Source: an uncultured Lachnospiraceae bacterium
GTDB taxonomy: Bacteria > Bacillota > Clostridia > Lachnospirales > Lachnospiraceae
DNA: 18,353 nt
Direction of reading: 5' to 3'
Assembly (NCBI GenBank): GCA_947178465.1
Contig: CAMWYL010000017.1
Coordinates: forward strand, 1-18,353
Below, piece by piece: positions 1-7,300 of the stretch (within the stretch, counting starts at the first letter, position 1; each line of letters starts with the position of its first letter). Both the position numbers and the translations under genes were made by a program. The notes under the pieces are model-generated. The model was not told the origin of the DNA and made no database searches. It saw only the letters and a program-made list of their open reading frames with translations.

Positions 1-498
1 TCCCGGGACGCCGACCACCGTGCAGTTCGGCGGAACCTCCTCAATCACGACGCTCCCCGCACCGATTTTGGAATTTTCCCCAACCTTGAAGGAGCCAAGC
101 ACCTTTGCCCCCGCACTAATCATTACGTTATCGCCGATTGTCGGATGGCGTTTTCCGTGCTCCTTGCCGGTGCCGCCAAGGGTCACGCCCTGATAGAGCG
201 TCACATTGTTCCCGACAACAGCCGTCTCTCCGATTATAACGCCGTTTCCATGGTCAATAAAGAAATTCTCCCCAATCACCGCGCCCGGATGGATTTCAAT
301 GCCGGTCTTGCGCACGCCGCGCTGTGACACCCACCTTGCAAGGAAATAATGTCCGCTCTTGTACAGCCTGTGCGCTATCCTGTAGTGCAGCATCACCTTA
401 AAGCTTGGATAAAGAAAGACTTCCATATTGGAATGGATGGCAGGGTCCCGCGCCCGTATCACTTTGATCTCGTTTTTTATGCTTCTAATCAACCCCAT
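1..498 (-). CDS. cysE: Serine O-acetyltransferase, short CysE/EpsC type (3' end cut by window edge)
   Basis: Transfers acetyl from acetyl-CoA to L-serine, the first step of cysteine synthesis, in the cytoplasm. The visible 166 residues run MGLIRSIKNE to a VVGVPG end and contain the left-handed beta-helix hexapeptide repeats (for example IGENFF, VIIGET, VMISAG, SKIGAG). The LYQGVTLGGTGKEHGKRHP stretch is typical of the family. The catalytic acid-histidine pair aligns to Glu68 (where E. coli CysE has Asp143) and His83 in the DHG motif. The long N-terminal helical domain of enterobacterial CysE is absent, as in the short Firmicute forms. I prefer the ATG at 498: it matches the usual MG-I-IK N-terminus and has GGGG about 8 bases upstream. 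The ATG at 510 is the in-frame alternative. The stop lies beyond base 1. It is separated from deoD by a gap with a possible promoter of its own. Confidence 0.95.
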   Translation of the reverse strand, partial: MGLIRSIKNEIKVIRARDPAIHSNMEVFLYPSFKVMLHYRIAHRLYKSGHYFLARWVSQRGVRKTGIEIHPGAVIGENFFIDHGNGVIIGETAVVGNNVTLYQGVTLGGTGKEHGKRHPTIGDNVMISAGAKVLGSFKVGENSKIGAGSVVIEEVPPNCTVVGVPG

Positions 499-533
499 TA
501 TAATCCCCATTTCTGCGCACGTGCTTTGCGCAA

Positions 534-548
534 CGCATTCAGAATGCG
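534..548. repeat. 7-bp perfect inverted repeat upstream of cysE
   Basis: CGCATTC and GAATGCG flank a single A. It lies in the probable untranslated leader of cysE, 24-36 bases upstream of the candidate starts. It may be an operator or a small leader hairpin. No regulator is visible nearby, and chance cannot be excluded. Confidence 0.35.
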
Positions 549-568
549 CTTACCCCCCTGCCCTTTTC

Positions 569-597
569 ATTATAATAATATATGTTTTTGATGCGGA
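569..597 (-). promoter_or_regulatory. Possible cysE promoter
   Basis: The minus strand reads TATAAT at 574-569. The -35 region 17 bases upstream (597-592, TCCGCA) is poor, so only the -10 is convincing. It would give a leader of about 50-65 bases ahead of cysE. A GTGTC-GGCAA-GACAC hairpin (615-601) between the deoD stop and this site lacks a U-run, so it does not look like an intrinsic terminator. Read-through from deoD into cysE is therefore possible. Confidence 0.35.
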
Positions 598-621
598 ATC
601 GTGTCTTGCCGACACCGCAGC

Positions 622-1347
622 CTACTGCTCTATGCTGACAGCGGTATTCAGCGCAATCTCCATCATTTGGGTAAAGGAATTCTGCCGCTCTTCCGCGGTC
701 GTTTCTTCGCCGGTAACAAGGCTGTCCGACACGGTAAGAATTGCCAAAGCATTTTTACCGCATCTTGCCGCATTCATATAGAGCGCCGCAGCCTCCATCT
801 CCACGCAGAGAACGCCCATCTTCTGCCAGCCCTCATTGGCAGTTTTATTATCGCTGTAAAAGGTATCGGAGGAAAGAATATTGCCGACATGGTAGGACGC
901 GCCTGTCTTCTCTGCCTGTCGGATTGCCTCCTTCATCAGCGGATAGCTTGCAATCGGTGCAAAGGTCCCTGCCACCCCGTATTGACTCGCGTAGTTGGAA
1001 TTGGTGCACGCACCCATGCCGATTACGATGTCCCGCACCTTTACCTGCGGCTGCATCGCGCCGGTCGAACCGATACGCATGATATTTTCCACGCCAAAGA
1101 AATTGTACAGCTCATAGGAATAAATCCCTATCGTGGGCATTCCCATGCCGCTCGCCATCACGCTTACCTTCTTGCCCTTATAGGTGCCGGTGTACCCCTG
1201 AATGCCGCGAATGTTATTCACGAGCCGGCTGTCCTCAAGATAATTCTCGGCAATATATTTGGAACGGAGCGGATCTCCCGGCATTAATACGGTCTTCCCG
1301 AAAGCGTCGGCTTCGGCATTGATATGTGGTGTTGTTATCATGGACAT
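622..1347 (-). CDS. deoD: Purine-nucleoside phosphorylase, DeoD type
   Basis: Cleaves purine (deoxy)nucleosides with phosphate to free base and (deoxy)ribose-1-phosphate, for purine salvage in the cytoplasm. It is 241 residues, the normal length of the hexameric DeoD family. Residues match the E. coli enzyme with a constant offset of +4: His8, Arg28 in MPGDPLR, Arg47 in IRGIQGYTGTYKG, Arg91 in RIGSTGA, Glu183 and Glu185 in VEMEAA, catalytic Asp208 in VSD, and Arg221 in TTAEER. The start is the ATG at 1347 because GGGAGG stands 7 bases upstream; an upstream extension to 1434 would overlap the preceding gene and has no family support. It is the last gene of the phosphomutase-ispF-GNAT-deoD run, 37 bases after the GNAT gene. 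The product of its neighbour, a phosphohexomutase, is not the deoxyribose mutase DeoB. Confidence 0.97.
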   Translation of the reverse strand: MSMITTPHINAEADAFGKTVLMPGDPLRSKYIAENYLEDSRLVNNIRGIQGYTGTYKGKKVSVMASGMGMPTIGIYSYELYNFFGVENIMRIGSTGAMQPQVKVRDIVIGMGACTNSNYASQYGVAGTFAPIASYPLMKEAIRQAEKTGASYHVGNILSSDTFYSDNKTANEGWQKMGVLCVEMEAAALYMNAARCGKNALAILTVSDSLVTGEETTAEERQNSFTQMMEIALNTAVSIEQ

Positions 1348-1384
1348 ATTGTTTCCTCCCTTTAAGATACTTGGCCTTCGCGTC

Positions 1385-2413
1385 TTAAAGCGGCTCGTGA
1401 AGCCACGCGGGGCCGGATAAATATATACTATCAAATTTCAAATTCTGTTTCAACTTTATATGCTCAAAAAAGAAGGCCGTCAGTTCCCCAATCGTCACCG
1501 AAATTTCGGGGCGCATTGCGCCCGGAGCTGCTCCCTGCGGCTCCTCGGCACTCTCCATGCGGCTGCCGTTCTCATCAAGATACCAGATAAAGAGTCCGTC
1601 ATTCTGCGCAAAGACAGGATCGCTGATTCGAATCGCGACCGTGACCTTTCCCGCGCTTGAAATGTGCCGCAGCATCTCCGACAGATTGACAATTCTCGCC
1701 ATCGTTGCGGGCTTTTTGCCGTCACTCACCTCAAAATACCGCTCAATGTCCGCATCCTCCGCCAGAACCACCTCCCCAACGGTATCCGGCCTGATATATG
1801 TAAAGTATCCCTTCAATCCGTCGTTTTCCTTAATCAGACAGACGCTTCCCCCCTGCGCCTCAAGCCTCGCCTGAAGCTTTTCGTAATACAGCGCGCTTCG
1901 GATTGCGAAAAGCCCGTATTTCCTGCACAGAGCGGCATTAACAAAATGCGCGAGCGTAAGCTGACTGCTCCTGTCCGCCACGACAAAACGCGTTCCCTCT
2001 CGGAGCTTATATTCCGCTTTCTCACAGATGCAGTGAAAGCCGTACTGCTCATACGGCAGCGCACTGTCTGTATTTATCAGGGCAAACGGCACCCGCATCC
2101 GATTCTGATAGGAGAGTGCCGCCCGCATCAGCGTATCTGTGTACACATCGGCTGCATCCCCCGTCTCTGCACCAATGCCGCAAATATAGTAGGGAACTAC
2201 CCGTACAACGTCGGCCATACACGGAAGTCTTCCCGCACCGGCAAGCGGCGGATTCCTGCGCATCGCTGACGGACACGGCACAAGACGGACACCCCCCGTC
2301 TGCTCCGCAAAGGTTATCTGCCCGTCCTCCCGATATGCCGTAACACCGTACTTCGCCGCAATGCCGCTGCGAATTTCCTGCTCTGCCAGCTCCGATTTTA
2401 TGACCTGCTCCAT
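1385..2413 (-). CDS. GNAT-fold protein with C-terminal SCP2-like domain (Eis-like), degenerate acetyl-CoA loop
   Basis: A 342-residue protein that resembles Eis-type N-acetyltransferases. The GNAT core is recognisable at residues 76-126, from YICGIG through VPFALINTDSALPYEQYGFH (the usual aLxPas..lYekyGF segment). The C-terminal 100 residues (VNLSEMLRHI onward) look like the SCP2/sterol-carrier-like domain. Oddly, the pyrophosphate-binding R-G-x-G loop expected directly after YICGIG is replaced by ETGDAADVYTD, and the N-terminal GNAT strands are short. It may therefore be catalytically inactive or use another ligand. The start is ATG 2413, with AGGAGG exactly 6 bases upstream; the in-frame ATG at 2419 touches that site. 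It lies 44 bases after ispF and 37 before deoD, so it is probably cotranscribed. The substrate is unknown. Confidence 0.75.
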   Translation of the reverse strand: MEQVIKSELAEQEIRSGIAAKYGVTAYREDGQITFAEQTGGVRLVPCPSAMRRNPPLAGAGRLPCMADVVRVVPYYICGIGAETGDAADVYTDTLMRAALSYQNRMRVPFALINTDSALPYEQYGFHCICEKAEYKLREGTRFVVADRSSQLTLAHFVNAALCRKYGLFAIRSALYYEKLQARLEAQGGSVCLIKENDGLKGYFTYIRPDTVGEVVLAEDADIERYFEVSDGKKPATMARIVNLSEMLRHISSAGKVTVAIRISDPVFAQNDGLFIWYLDENGSRMESAEEPQGAAPGAMRPEISVTIGELTAFFFEHIKLKQNLKFDSIYLSGPAWLHEPL

Positions 2414-2457
2414 TCCCATCCTCCTGCCTTAGAAGTTCTTCTCCGCGTCCCGACCCT

Positions 2458-3012
2458 TTACCGGATTTCCTTAGGGCATCCGGAACATTGACCACATGCG
2501 CCCGTGTCGGTCTGCTGCATCTCCATCGTCGCCATCTCCCGCGGACTTGTCAGCAGACAAACCGCCTGCGCGGAAATGCCCTTTCCCTCTCCGGTAAAGC
2601 CAAGCCCTTCCTCCGTCGTCGCCTTCACATTGACCTGACCGGCTTCTATATGAAGGGCATTGGCAATGTTTTCCCGCATCGTGTCAATATGCGGGCGCAT
2701 CTTCGGAGCCTGTGCGATAATTGTCGCATCAATATTCTCGATGAAGAACATATTCTCCTCCAGAAGCGCACCGACACGCTCCAGAAGAATCAGGCTGGAA
2801 ATTCCCTTGTAGGCAGGGTCCGTATCCGGAAAGTGCTTTCCAATGTCTCCAAGCGCCGCCGCTCCCAGAAGAGCGTCCGCAATCGCATGCAGCAATACAT
2901 CCGCATCCGAATGTCCCAGAAGACCTAATTCATATGGTATTGTCACACCCCCGATAATCAGCGGCCTGTCCGCCACAAGACGGTGCACGTCATAGCCCAT
3001 TCCTATTCTCAT
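2458..3012 (-). CDS. ispF: 2-C-methyl-D-erythritol 2,4-cyclodiphosphate synthase, with Cys-rich tail
   Basis: Converts CDP-methylerythritol 2-phosphate to methylerythritol 2,4-cyclodiphosphate and CMP in the MEP isoprenoid pathway. The family signature is complete: the metal ligands Asp8 and His10 (GYDVHR) and His42 (VLLHAIADALLGAAALGDIG), HSDAD at 34-38, and the nucleotide-binding KATTEEGLGFTGEGKGISA at 130-148. The core ends near residue 157, the usual length. A further 27 residues follow, ending ACGQCSGCPKEIR with cysteines at 173, 176 and 179. This tail is not part of the IspF fold and resembles a small metal or Fe-S ligand motif. The start ATG 3012 has GGAGG 5 bases upstream. It sits between the phosphohexomutase and GNAT genes, in the same orientation. 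Confidence 0.96.
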   Translation of the reverse strand: MRIGMGYDVHRLVADRPLIIGGVTIPYELGLLGHSDADVLLHAIADALLGAAALGDIGKHFPDTDPAYKGISSLILLERVGALLEENMFFIENIDATIIAQAPKMRPHIDTMRENIANALHIEAGQVNVKATTEEGLGFTGEGKGISAQAVCLLTSPREMATMEMQQTDTGACGQCSGCPKEIR

Positions 3013-3087
3013 TCATACCTCCGTTTACCTGCATCTTCGTCACTCCAAACAATGCGAATGAAATTTATTCTCTTTACGCGCTCACGC

Positions 3088-4590
3088 TTATCTTGCGGGA
3101 ACCACCAGCTTGTCAAAGCCCTCCAACAGGGACAGCACGGTATCAAACAGCCTGTCGCAGTCGCCCTCCCGTACGCCTTCTATATTGAGCGGCATCTGCG
3201 GGTCATGCAGTGACATACGCAGCAGCAGCCAGCCCTTTACCTCGTCGGTATCAAAGGTGATGCGGATTCCCTCGTAGGAATTCGGCGCAATGGCATAGCC
3301 CTTCGCCTTCGCGCGTTCCTCGAAAGCGTTCAACGCATTTTTACCATACTCCTTAAAGTCCTCGCAGTCGATTTTAAAGCGGTATTCCCGCTCCTCAAAG
3401 CCCTTTTCCAGCTTGTCAATAAAGCTTGAAAGCGTCTTCCCTTCCCGTGCTGCCTTCGCAAGCGCAATCAACAGCTTAACTGCCATATATGCACCGTCAT
3501 CAAGAAAATAATTCTCGCTCAGCGCGCCATGCCCGGAGGTCTCTATCGCAAGCGGGGAGACAATTCCCTCTTTATTCAGGCGGATTGACTCATTAATAAC
3601 ATTCTTGTAGCCGCGCATATAGCGGTGATGCTTCATGCCAATCCCCTCGATAAAGCGCGTCAGGCGGTCGCTCGTCACGGAATCCGTGACAATCGTCCCT
3701 CCGGGGTAATCCTGTGCAATAATCGCCGTCATCATCGCGATAATCGCGTCTCTGTTGACCTCCTCCCCATTCGGGAGCACGGCCGACATTCTGTCTACAT
3801 CCGTGTCAAAGATAATGCCCAAATCTGCCTTATTCTTCAGCACTGCCTGACGGATGGATTCCATTGCTTCCTTATTCTCCGGATTCGGAATATGGTTCGG
3901 GAATCTGCCGTCCGGCTCCAGAAACTGACTGCCGGATGTATCCGCACCCAGCGGGTTCAATACCTTCTCCACGAAAAAGCCGCCCGCTCCGTTTCCCGTA
4001 TCCACAACAATATGCAGCCCTGCCAGCGGCTTCTCATAGTCTGCCGCATGAATGCTCTTTTTTATCTTATCCTGTAAAAATCCGCAATATACGGAAATAG
4101 AGTCAACTTTTTCCACCCCTGCCAAATCTGCTTCGACAACCGTATGCGTTGATGCAAGCTCAAGGATTTTGGTGATATCGTCATGCTCCAGACCGCCGTC
4201 CCGGTCAAAGAATTTGTAGCCGTTTCTGTTAAACGGCAGGTGGCTTGCCGTAATCATAATGGAGCCGTCAAATTGAAATTCTTCAAATACCGTTGTCATA
4301 AACATGGAAGGGGTCGAGACAAGTCCACAGTCATAAACGCGCGCGCCTGCCGCCACAATGCCCTTCGCGGCCGCTGCAAAAAGACTGTCCGCAGTGATTC
4401 GGGAGTCATGTCCGATACCGATTCGCAAGTCCTGCACAGCCTTGCCCTTCTTCGCCGCAAGCCATTCCGCAAAAGCTCCTCCAATCAGGTTTCCGGCTTC
4501 CTCCGTGAGGTTGACCGCCTCGCCCGCTACACCCTCACATGCGATTCCGCGTATGTCACTTCCGTTTTGAAGCTTCATAATGTTTTCCAT
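3088..4590 (-). CDS. Phosphomannomutase/phosphoglucomutase (alpha-D-phosphohexomutase)
   Basis: Interconverts hexose 1- and 6-phosphates through a phosphoserine enzyme, feeding nucleotide-sugar and envelope synthesis. It is 500 residues with all four superfamily domains. The phosphoserine loop is ITASHLPFNRNG with Ser116, the Mg2+ loop is FDTDVDR (Asp262, Asp264, Asp266), the sugar-binding loop is IETSGHGA (350-354 core) and the phosphate-binding loop near the C-terminus is LLLRMSLHDPQMPLNIEG. The serine loop reads TASHLP rather than the commoner TASHNP. Family membership is certain, but whether glucose or mannose phosphate is preferred cannot be read from the sequence. The start ATG 4590 has GGAGG 6 bases upstream. 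It is the first gene of a probable operon with ispF, the GNAT gene and deoD, driven by the promoter at 4627-4656. Confidence 0.95.
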   Translation of the reverse strand: MENIMKLQNGSDIRGIACEGVAGEAVNLTEEAGNLIGGAFAEWLAAKKGKAVQDLRIGIGHDSRITADSLFAAAAKGIVAAGARVYDCGLVSTPSMFMTTVFEEFQFDGSIMITASHLPFNRNGYKFFDRDGGLEHDDITKILELASTHTVVEADLAGVEKVDSISVYCGFLQDKIKKSIHAADYEKPLAGLHIVVDTGNGAGGFFVEKVLNPLGADTSGSQFLEPDGRFPNHIPNPENKEAMESIRQAVLKNKADLGIIFDTDVDRMSAVLPNGEEVNRDAIIAMMTAIIAQDYPGGTIVTDSVTSDRLTRFIEGIGMKHHRYMRGYKNVINESIRLNKEGIVSPLAIETSGHGALSENYFLDDGAYMAVKLLIALAKAAREGKTLSSFIDKLEKGFEEREYRFKIDCEDFKEYGKNALNAFEERAKAKGYAIAPNSYEGIRITFDTDEVKGWLLLRMSLHDPQMPLNIEGVREGDCDRLFDTVLSLLEGFDKLVVPAR

Positions 4591-4626
4591 TTTTTTCCTC
4601 CATTCCTAAGCGTATTTATACGGTAT

Positions 4627-4656
4627 ATTTTACCATAAGCATCCTTGAATTGACAA
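4627..4656 (-). promoter_or_regulatory. Promoter of the phosphohexomutase-ispF-GNAT-deoD operon
   Basis: On the minus strand TTGTCA (4656-4651) and TAAAAT (4632-4627) are separated by 18 bases. A TG dinucleotide stands one base before the -10, giving an extended -10. This lies 37 bases upstream of the phosphohexomutase start. Confidence 0.7.
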
Positions 4657-4679
4657 GGGGCGTATGCACTCTTGTATAT

Positions 4680-4704
4680 GAAAGAAGGCGGGATTTTCAC
4701 CCGC
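4680..4704 (-). terminator. Probable intrinsic terminator of the DUF523 gene
   Basis: On the minus strand GCGGG (4704-4700), a TGAAAAT loop and CCCGC (4692-4688) are followed by CTTCTTTC. It starts 9 bases after the DUF523 stop. The stem is short and the T-tract is interrupted, so strength is uncertain. Confidence 0.5.
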
Positions 4705-4712
4705 GCAACGTG

Positions 4713-5153
4713 CTATCCGAACGCCTCCGCATCGACAACCTTACAGCCCCGCTCCATCAATGCCTTTGCAAACAACCCCTGTCCCGGCACCAGCCTTCCG
4801 GTAAAGCTGCCATCATAGATTTGATTGACTCCGCAGGTCGGACTTCTTGACTGCAAAATCACCAGATCAAACTCCTCCGGACGGATGCCTGACATTGCCA
4901 GCTCCACCGCCCTTCGGTATGCCGCATCGACATTTCTGCCGCTGTCGTCTGTCACAACGCCGTTGACGAGCTCCGCACAGGGGCGCGGAATCGGCATTCC
5001 CGCCAACAGCTCCGGACAGATGCGCACGACCTCCTTGTCCTTCAGGAACGCAATCACTGCGTCATTTCTGTTGTTCTTTCCGTTATATTTACAATTTTCG
5101 CCCATAATGCAGGCACTGACCAAAACCTTCATTTTAACCGCTTGTTGGTTCAT
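4713..5153 (-). CDS. DUF523 family protein, cysteine-rich
   Basis: A short member of the DUF523 family, whose biochemical function is not established. The conserved core begins MKVLVSACIMGENCKYNG. It continues with VRICPELLAGMPIPRPCAE, a DLVILQSRSPTCG segment and the G-x-L-x-P-G-Q-G-x-F-A-K-L-like GRLVPGQGLFAKALMERG. The conserved cysteines in SAC, NCKYNG, CPE, RPCAE and SPTCG suggest metal or Fe-S binding (inference). The start is uncertain. ATG 5153 overlaps the stop of a ten-codon upstream frame (ATGA), which has the only good ribosome site (AGAGAGGTG), so translational coupling is plausible. ATG 5132 begins right at the family's conserved N-terminus but has no ribosome site. A terminator hairpin follows the gene. 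Confidence 0.85.
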   Translation of the reverse strand: MNQQAVKMKVLVSACIMGENCKYNGKNNRNDAVIAFLKDKEVVRICPELLAGMPIPRPCAELVNGVVTDDSGRNVDAAYRRAVELAMSGIRPEEFDLVILQSRSPTCGVNQIYDGSFTGRLVPGQGLFAKALMERGCKVVDAEAFG

Positions 5154-5182
5154 ATCTTTATGCTCTTCTCTGTCCTTTCCAT
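5150..5182 (-). other. Ten-codon upstream frame coupled to the DUF523 gene (speculative)
   Basis: ATG 5182 encodes MERTEKSIKI and stops at TGA 5152-5150, overlapping ATG 5153 of the DUF523 gene. AGAGAGGTG lies 7 bases before this ATG, while the DUF523 starts have no such site. It may be a leader that feeds ribosomes into the next start. With only ten codons, chance is a real alternative. Confidence 0.22.
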
Positions 5183-5206
5183 ACTGCAACACCTCTCTGA
5201 ACGGAA

Positions 5207-5238
5207 ATCGCACCAAGCATCTATATACTTAGTGCGAT
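5207..5238 (-). terminator. 14-bp hairpin between the DUF262 gene and the DUF523 gene
   Basis: On the minus strand ATCGCACTAAGTAT and ATGCTTGGTGCGAT pair around the loop ATAG: 12 Watson-Crick and two G-U pairs. The wobbles work only in minus-strand RNA, which suggests selection in that direction. The following bases TTTCCGTT are only weakly U-rich. It could be the terminator of the accessory operon that ends at 5305, or a leader structure of the DUF523 gene. Confidence 0.45.
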
Positions 5239-5304
5239 AAGCTTAATCCCCAATGCGAATACAGAGTCTGTTACTCAAATGTCATCAGTAGTTTTTTTGA
5301 TTTG

Positions 5305-6663
5305 TTAATTCCATTCGCTTGAATGCTGTAGCCCCACAAGTTCATTTATCTTAGCATTAAAGAAGCTCATTTGACGCTTTTCGTCAATAAACCACTTTTC
5401 ATCATTATGCTTCTTCAAATCCAAACATAAGCTGCGAATTTCCTGATTGCACCCAATCTCTGTAATTGTAAGGGTTTGCGCATCGATAACATAGCTCGAA
5501 AAAATTACCCCTGCCAAGATATACAAAGAATGATACTTGCTCTCTATTGTGTAATTGTTTTTCGCGTCAATATCTTCAATAAGCGCAACCGCCTCATTCA
5601 CCGCATCTATAATAATCTCATTCAATTTCAAAATGAAATCATTAATCTGCTCATCTTCATCCGGATGCTCCTTAAAAACGCCATCAATTGCCTTAACAAT
5701 TTTATTGGAGGAGTGGCATAAAACAGTGGAATAGATCTCAAATCCAATCGTGTCATTGTCATAGTATTTCATCGCATTTTCCACTTTATCTTTTCCGAAT
5801 CTGTCTGATGGGGCAATCCGTTTAAATGCGGCAAATCGGAATAGTTGATTGCATTTTTCTATGCAGCAAATTCTATGGTTCAATCCCACTATATTTTTAA
5901 ATATATCAAATATACCGCGCTCTTTTATCGCATCAATCTCATACTCATCCCGAATCAGTTCCAACTCCTGATTAAACGCCTCATACTCTTGCCAAATTTT
6001 CTCTTTATCAAGGCAGTAATCTGTCCAAACCGATTGTAATATTTCATATTGCGATAACGCTACGCTTCCGGTATTAATATTCTTGAATAAAGCCGGTAAA
6101 TCCTCCTTGTCGCCCTTATAAATAATAATAGCTATCGCATCATGGGATATCTCTATCTTACTCTTTAGTACATCCCTTAACTCCTCAACCAACGGCAATT
6201 CTTTAAGCTTGTCAAAAACCACGGAACTGTTTTCCTTTATCGCATTGTACAACACACTAACCCGCTCATACTCATATAAGCTGTTCAGCTTATTATACCA
6301 TGCCTTAATACACCGCTTTACCAGCCGCATATCCAATTTTATTTTATTTTCCTCAAAAAAAATTTCAATTTTCTCCTGTACCTTCTCGAAAAACTCATTA
6401 AAAGATATTACCGTATTCGGACTGGTCAAATATTGCTTTAATGTATTAATCCGCTGCAATCCGTCGATAATATAATACGCGCCATTATCCTCATAAAGCG
6501 TGATTGCGCCAATCGGAAACCCTTTAAATAGAGATTCCAACAGCTGATACTTTTTTGTCGTTTTCCATACAAAGCTTCTTTGGAAATCAGGGATCTTCAG
6601 CTTGTACACTGTCAACAGATTTTTTATAGATGTCTGGTCCAATATAAACTCCTTATTTTCCAT
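5305..6663 (-). CDS. DUF262 (GmrS/ParB-like N-terminal) protein, third gene of a putative defence operon
   Basis: A 452-residue protein with the DUF262 fold found in GmrSD-type restriction enzymes, BrxU and SspE, where it binds and hydrolyses nucleotides. Visible motifs are IPDFQRSFVWK (24-34), GFPIGAITLY (48-57), the signature IIDGLQRINTL (65-75) and LFKNINTGSVALSQYEIL (192-209). The last matches the family's F-x-x-x-N-t-G-x-x-L-s-x-x-E-i element. The remaining half is alpha-helical in composition. It shows no H-x-x-P or other DUF1524 nuclease motif, so the nuclease half of GmrSD is missing. The HNH protein encoded just upstream could supply it in trans. It overlaps that gene by 11 bases; AGGAGG lies 10 bases before ATG 6663. 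The gene is clearly richer in A+T than the housekeeping flanks, suggesting transfer. Its specific role is inferred. Confidence 0.88.
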   Translation of the reverse strand: MENKEFILDQTSIKNLLTVYKLKIPDFQRSFVWKTTKKYQLLESLFKGFPIGAITLYEDNGAYYIIDGLQRINTLKQYLTSPNTVISFNEFFEKVQEKIEIFFEENKIKLDMRLVKRCIKAWYNKLNSLYEYERVSVLYNAIKENSSVVFDKLKELPLVEELRDVLKSKIEISHDAIAIIIYKGDKEDLPALFKNINTGSVALSQYEILQSVWTDYCLDKEKIWQEYEAFNQELELIRDEYEIDAIKERGIFDIFKNIVGLNHRICCIEKCNQLFRFAAFKRIAPSDRFGKDKVENAMKYYDNDTIGFEIYSTVLCHSSNKIVKAIDGVFKEHPDEDEQINDFILKLNEIIIDAVNEAVALIEDIDAKNNYTIESKYHSLYILAGVIFSSYVIDAQTLTITEIGCNQEIRSLCLDLKKHNDEKWFIDEKRQMSFFNAKINELVGLQHSSEWN

Positions 6664-7300
6664 TTTCCGTTCTCCTCCTATAATATGTAAAAACAGATAA
6701 AAAATGTATATCCGGAGATTCCTTACTTCGTTTCACTAAAATCCGGAACATTTCATCATCCAGCAGGCTGTTAAGAAATTCCCTCCGCTCCGTATTTAAA
6801 TCTTCCCTATCAAGCTGATATAATTTAATCATATATTTCGCCTTGTTGATTTCTTCTTTGGAAAGCGCCTTGTTTGCTGATATTGTTCCATCCATATGAA
6901 AGCAAAAATACTTTTCAATGTCAGATATTTTAGAAGGATCCAAATATACATCTGCCTTGTACTTTTTTCTGCCACGTTTGGTATTGCAGGTACGACAGGC
7001 ACAGAGTAAATTGTCCCATTGAAATATTTTCTCCGGACAACTGCTTTTGGTTTCTATATGCTCAATCGTCATCTCTGTATTAAAATCCGAAATATACTTC
7101 GTGCAAAAGGAACAACGCTTATGATTCATCTTGGCAAATTCATCCTTCGTCTCGGTTGTATTATACTGATAAGTTCCTTTGTGCCTTTTAAAAAACTCAT
7201 ATGCCTGTGTTCGCGCCATCCCTTTAATTTTTTCTTTAAATTGTTTATCCGTATTATCTAAGTCCTTTAATGTCTTTTTCGTGCGTGTGATGTGATTCAT
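6653..7300 (-). CDS. HNH endonuclease, PtuB-like, second gene of a putative defence operon
   Basis: A 215-residue protein with an intact HNH/zinc-finger nuclease core: Cys63-x2-Cys66 (RCSFC), the catalytic-type Glu80-His81 in MTIEHIETKS, Trp95-Asn97 in QWDNLLCAC, and Cys102-x2-Cys105-Asn106. The following VYLDPSKISDIEKYFCFHMDGTISAN resembles the DP...F.F..dG.i segment that follows the core in PtuB, the nuclease of the Septu anti-phage system. The N-terminal 55 residues are basic and could contact DNA. Its ATG overlaps the stop of the ATPase gene as ATGA, and its own end overlaps the DUF262 start by 11 bases, so all three are translationally coupled. A complete HNH core argues that it is active. 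Target (phage DNA, modified DNA or host DNA) is unknown. Confidence 0.88.
   Translation of the reverse strand: MNHITRTKKTLKDLDNTDKQFKEKIKGMARTQAYEFFKRHKGTYQYNTTETKDEFAKMNHKRCSFCTKYISDFNTEMTIEHIETKSSCPEKIFQWDNLLCACRTCNTKRGRKKYKADVYLDPSKISDIEKYFCFHMDGTISANKALSKEEINKAKYMIKLYQLDREDLNTERREFLNSLLDDEMFRILVKRSKESPDIHFLSVFTYYRRRTENGK

Noticed and set aside
601..1287. Long plus-strand open frame opposite deoD
   Set aside because: Deep inside a gene with complete DeoD motifs on the other strand; the plus-strand protein has no recognisable domain and an unnatural Arg/His/Cys-rich composition.
1664..2495. Open frames overlapping the GNAT gene on both strands (plus 1664-2269, minus 2049-2495)
   Set aside because: Composition is biased (Arg, Cys, Gly) as in frames shadowing a GC-rich gene, and the minus-strand one would also overlap the ispF end without a domain match.
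3088..4590. TASHLP instead of TASHNP in the phosphohexomutase as a loss of function
   Set aside because: The phosphorylated Ser116 and the other three loops are intact; variation at this position is tolerated in the superfamily.
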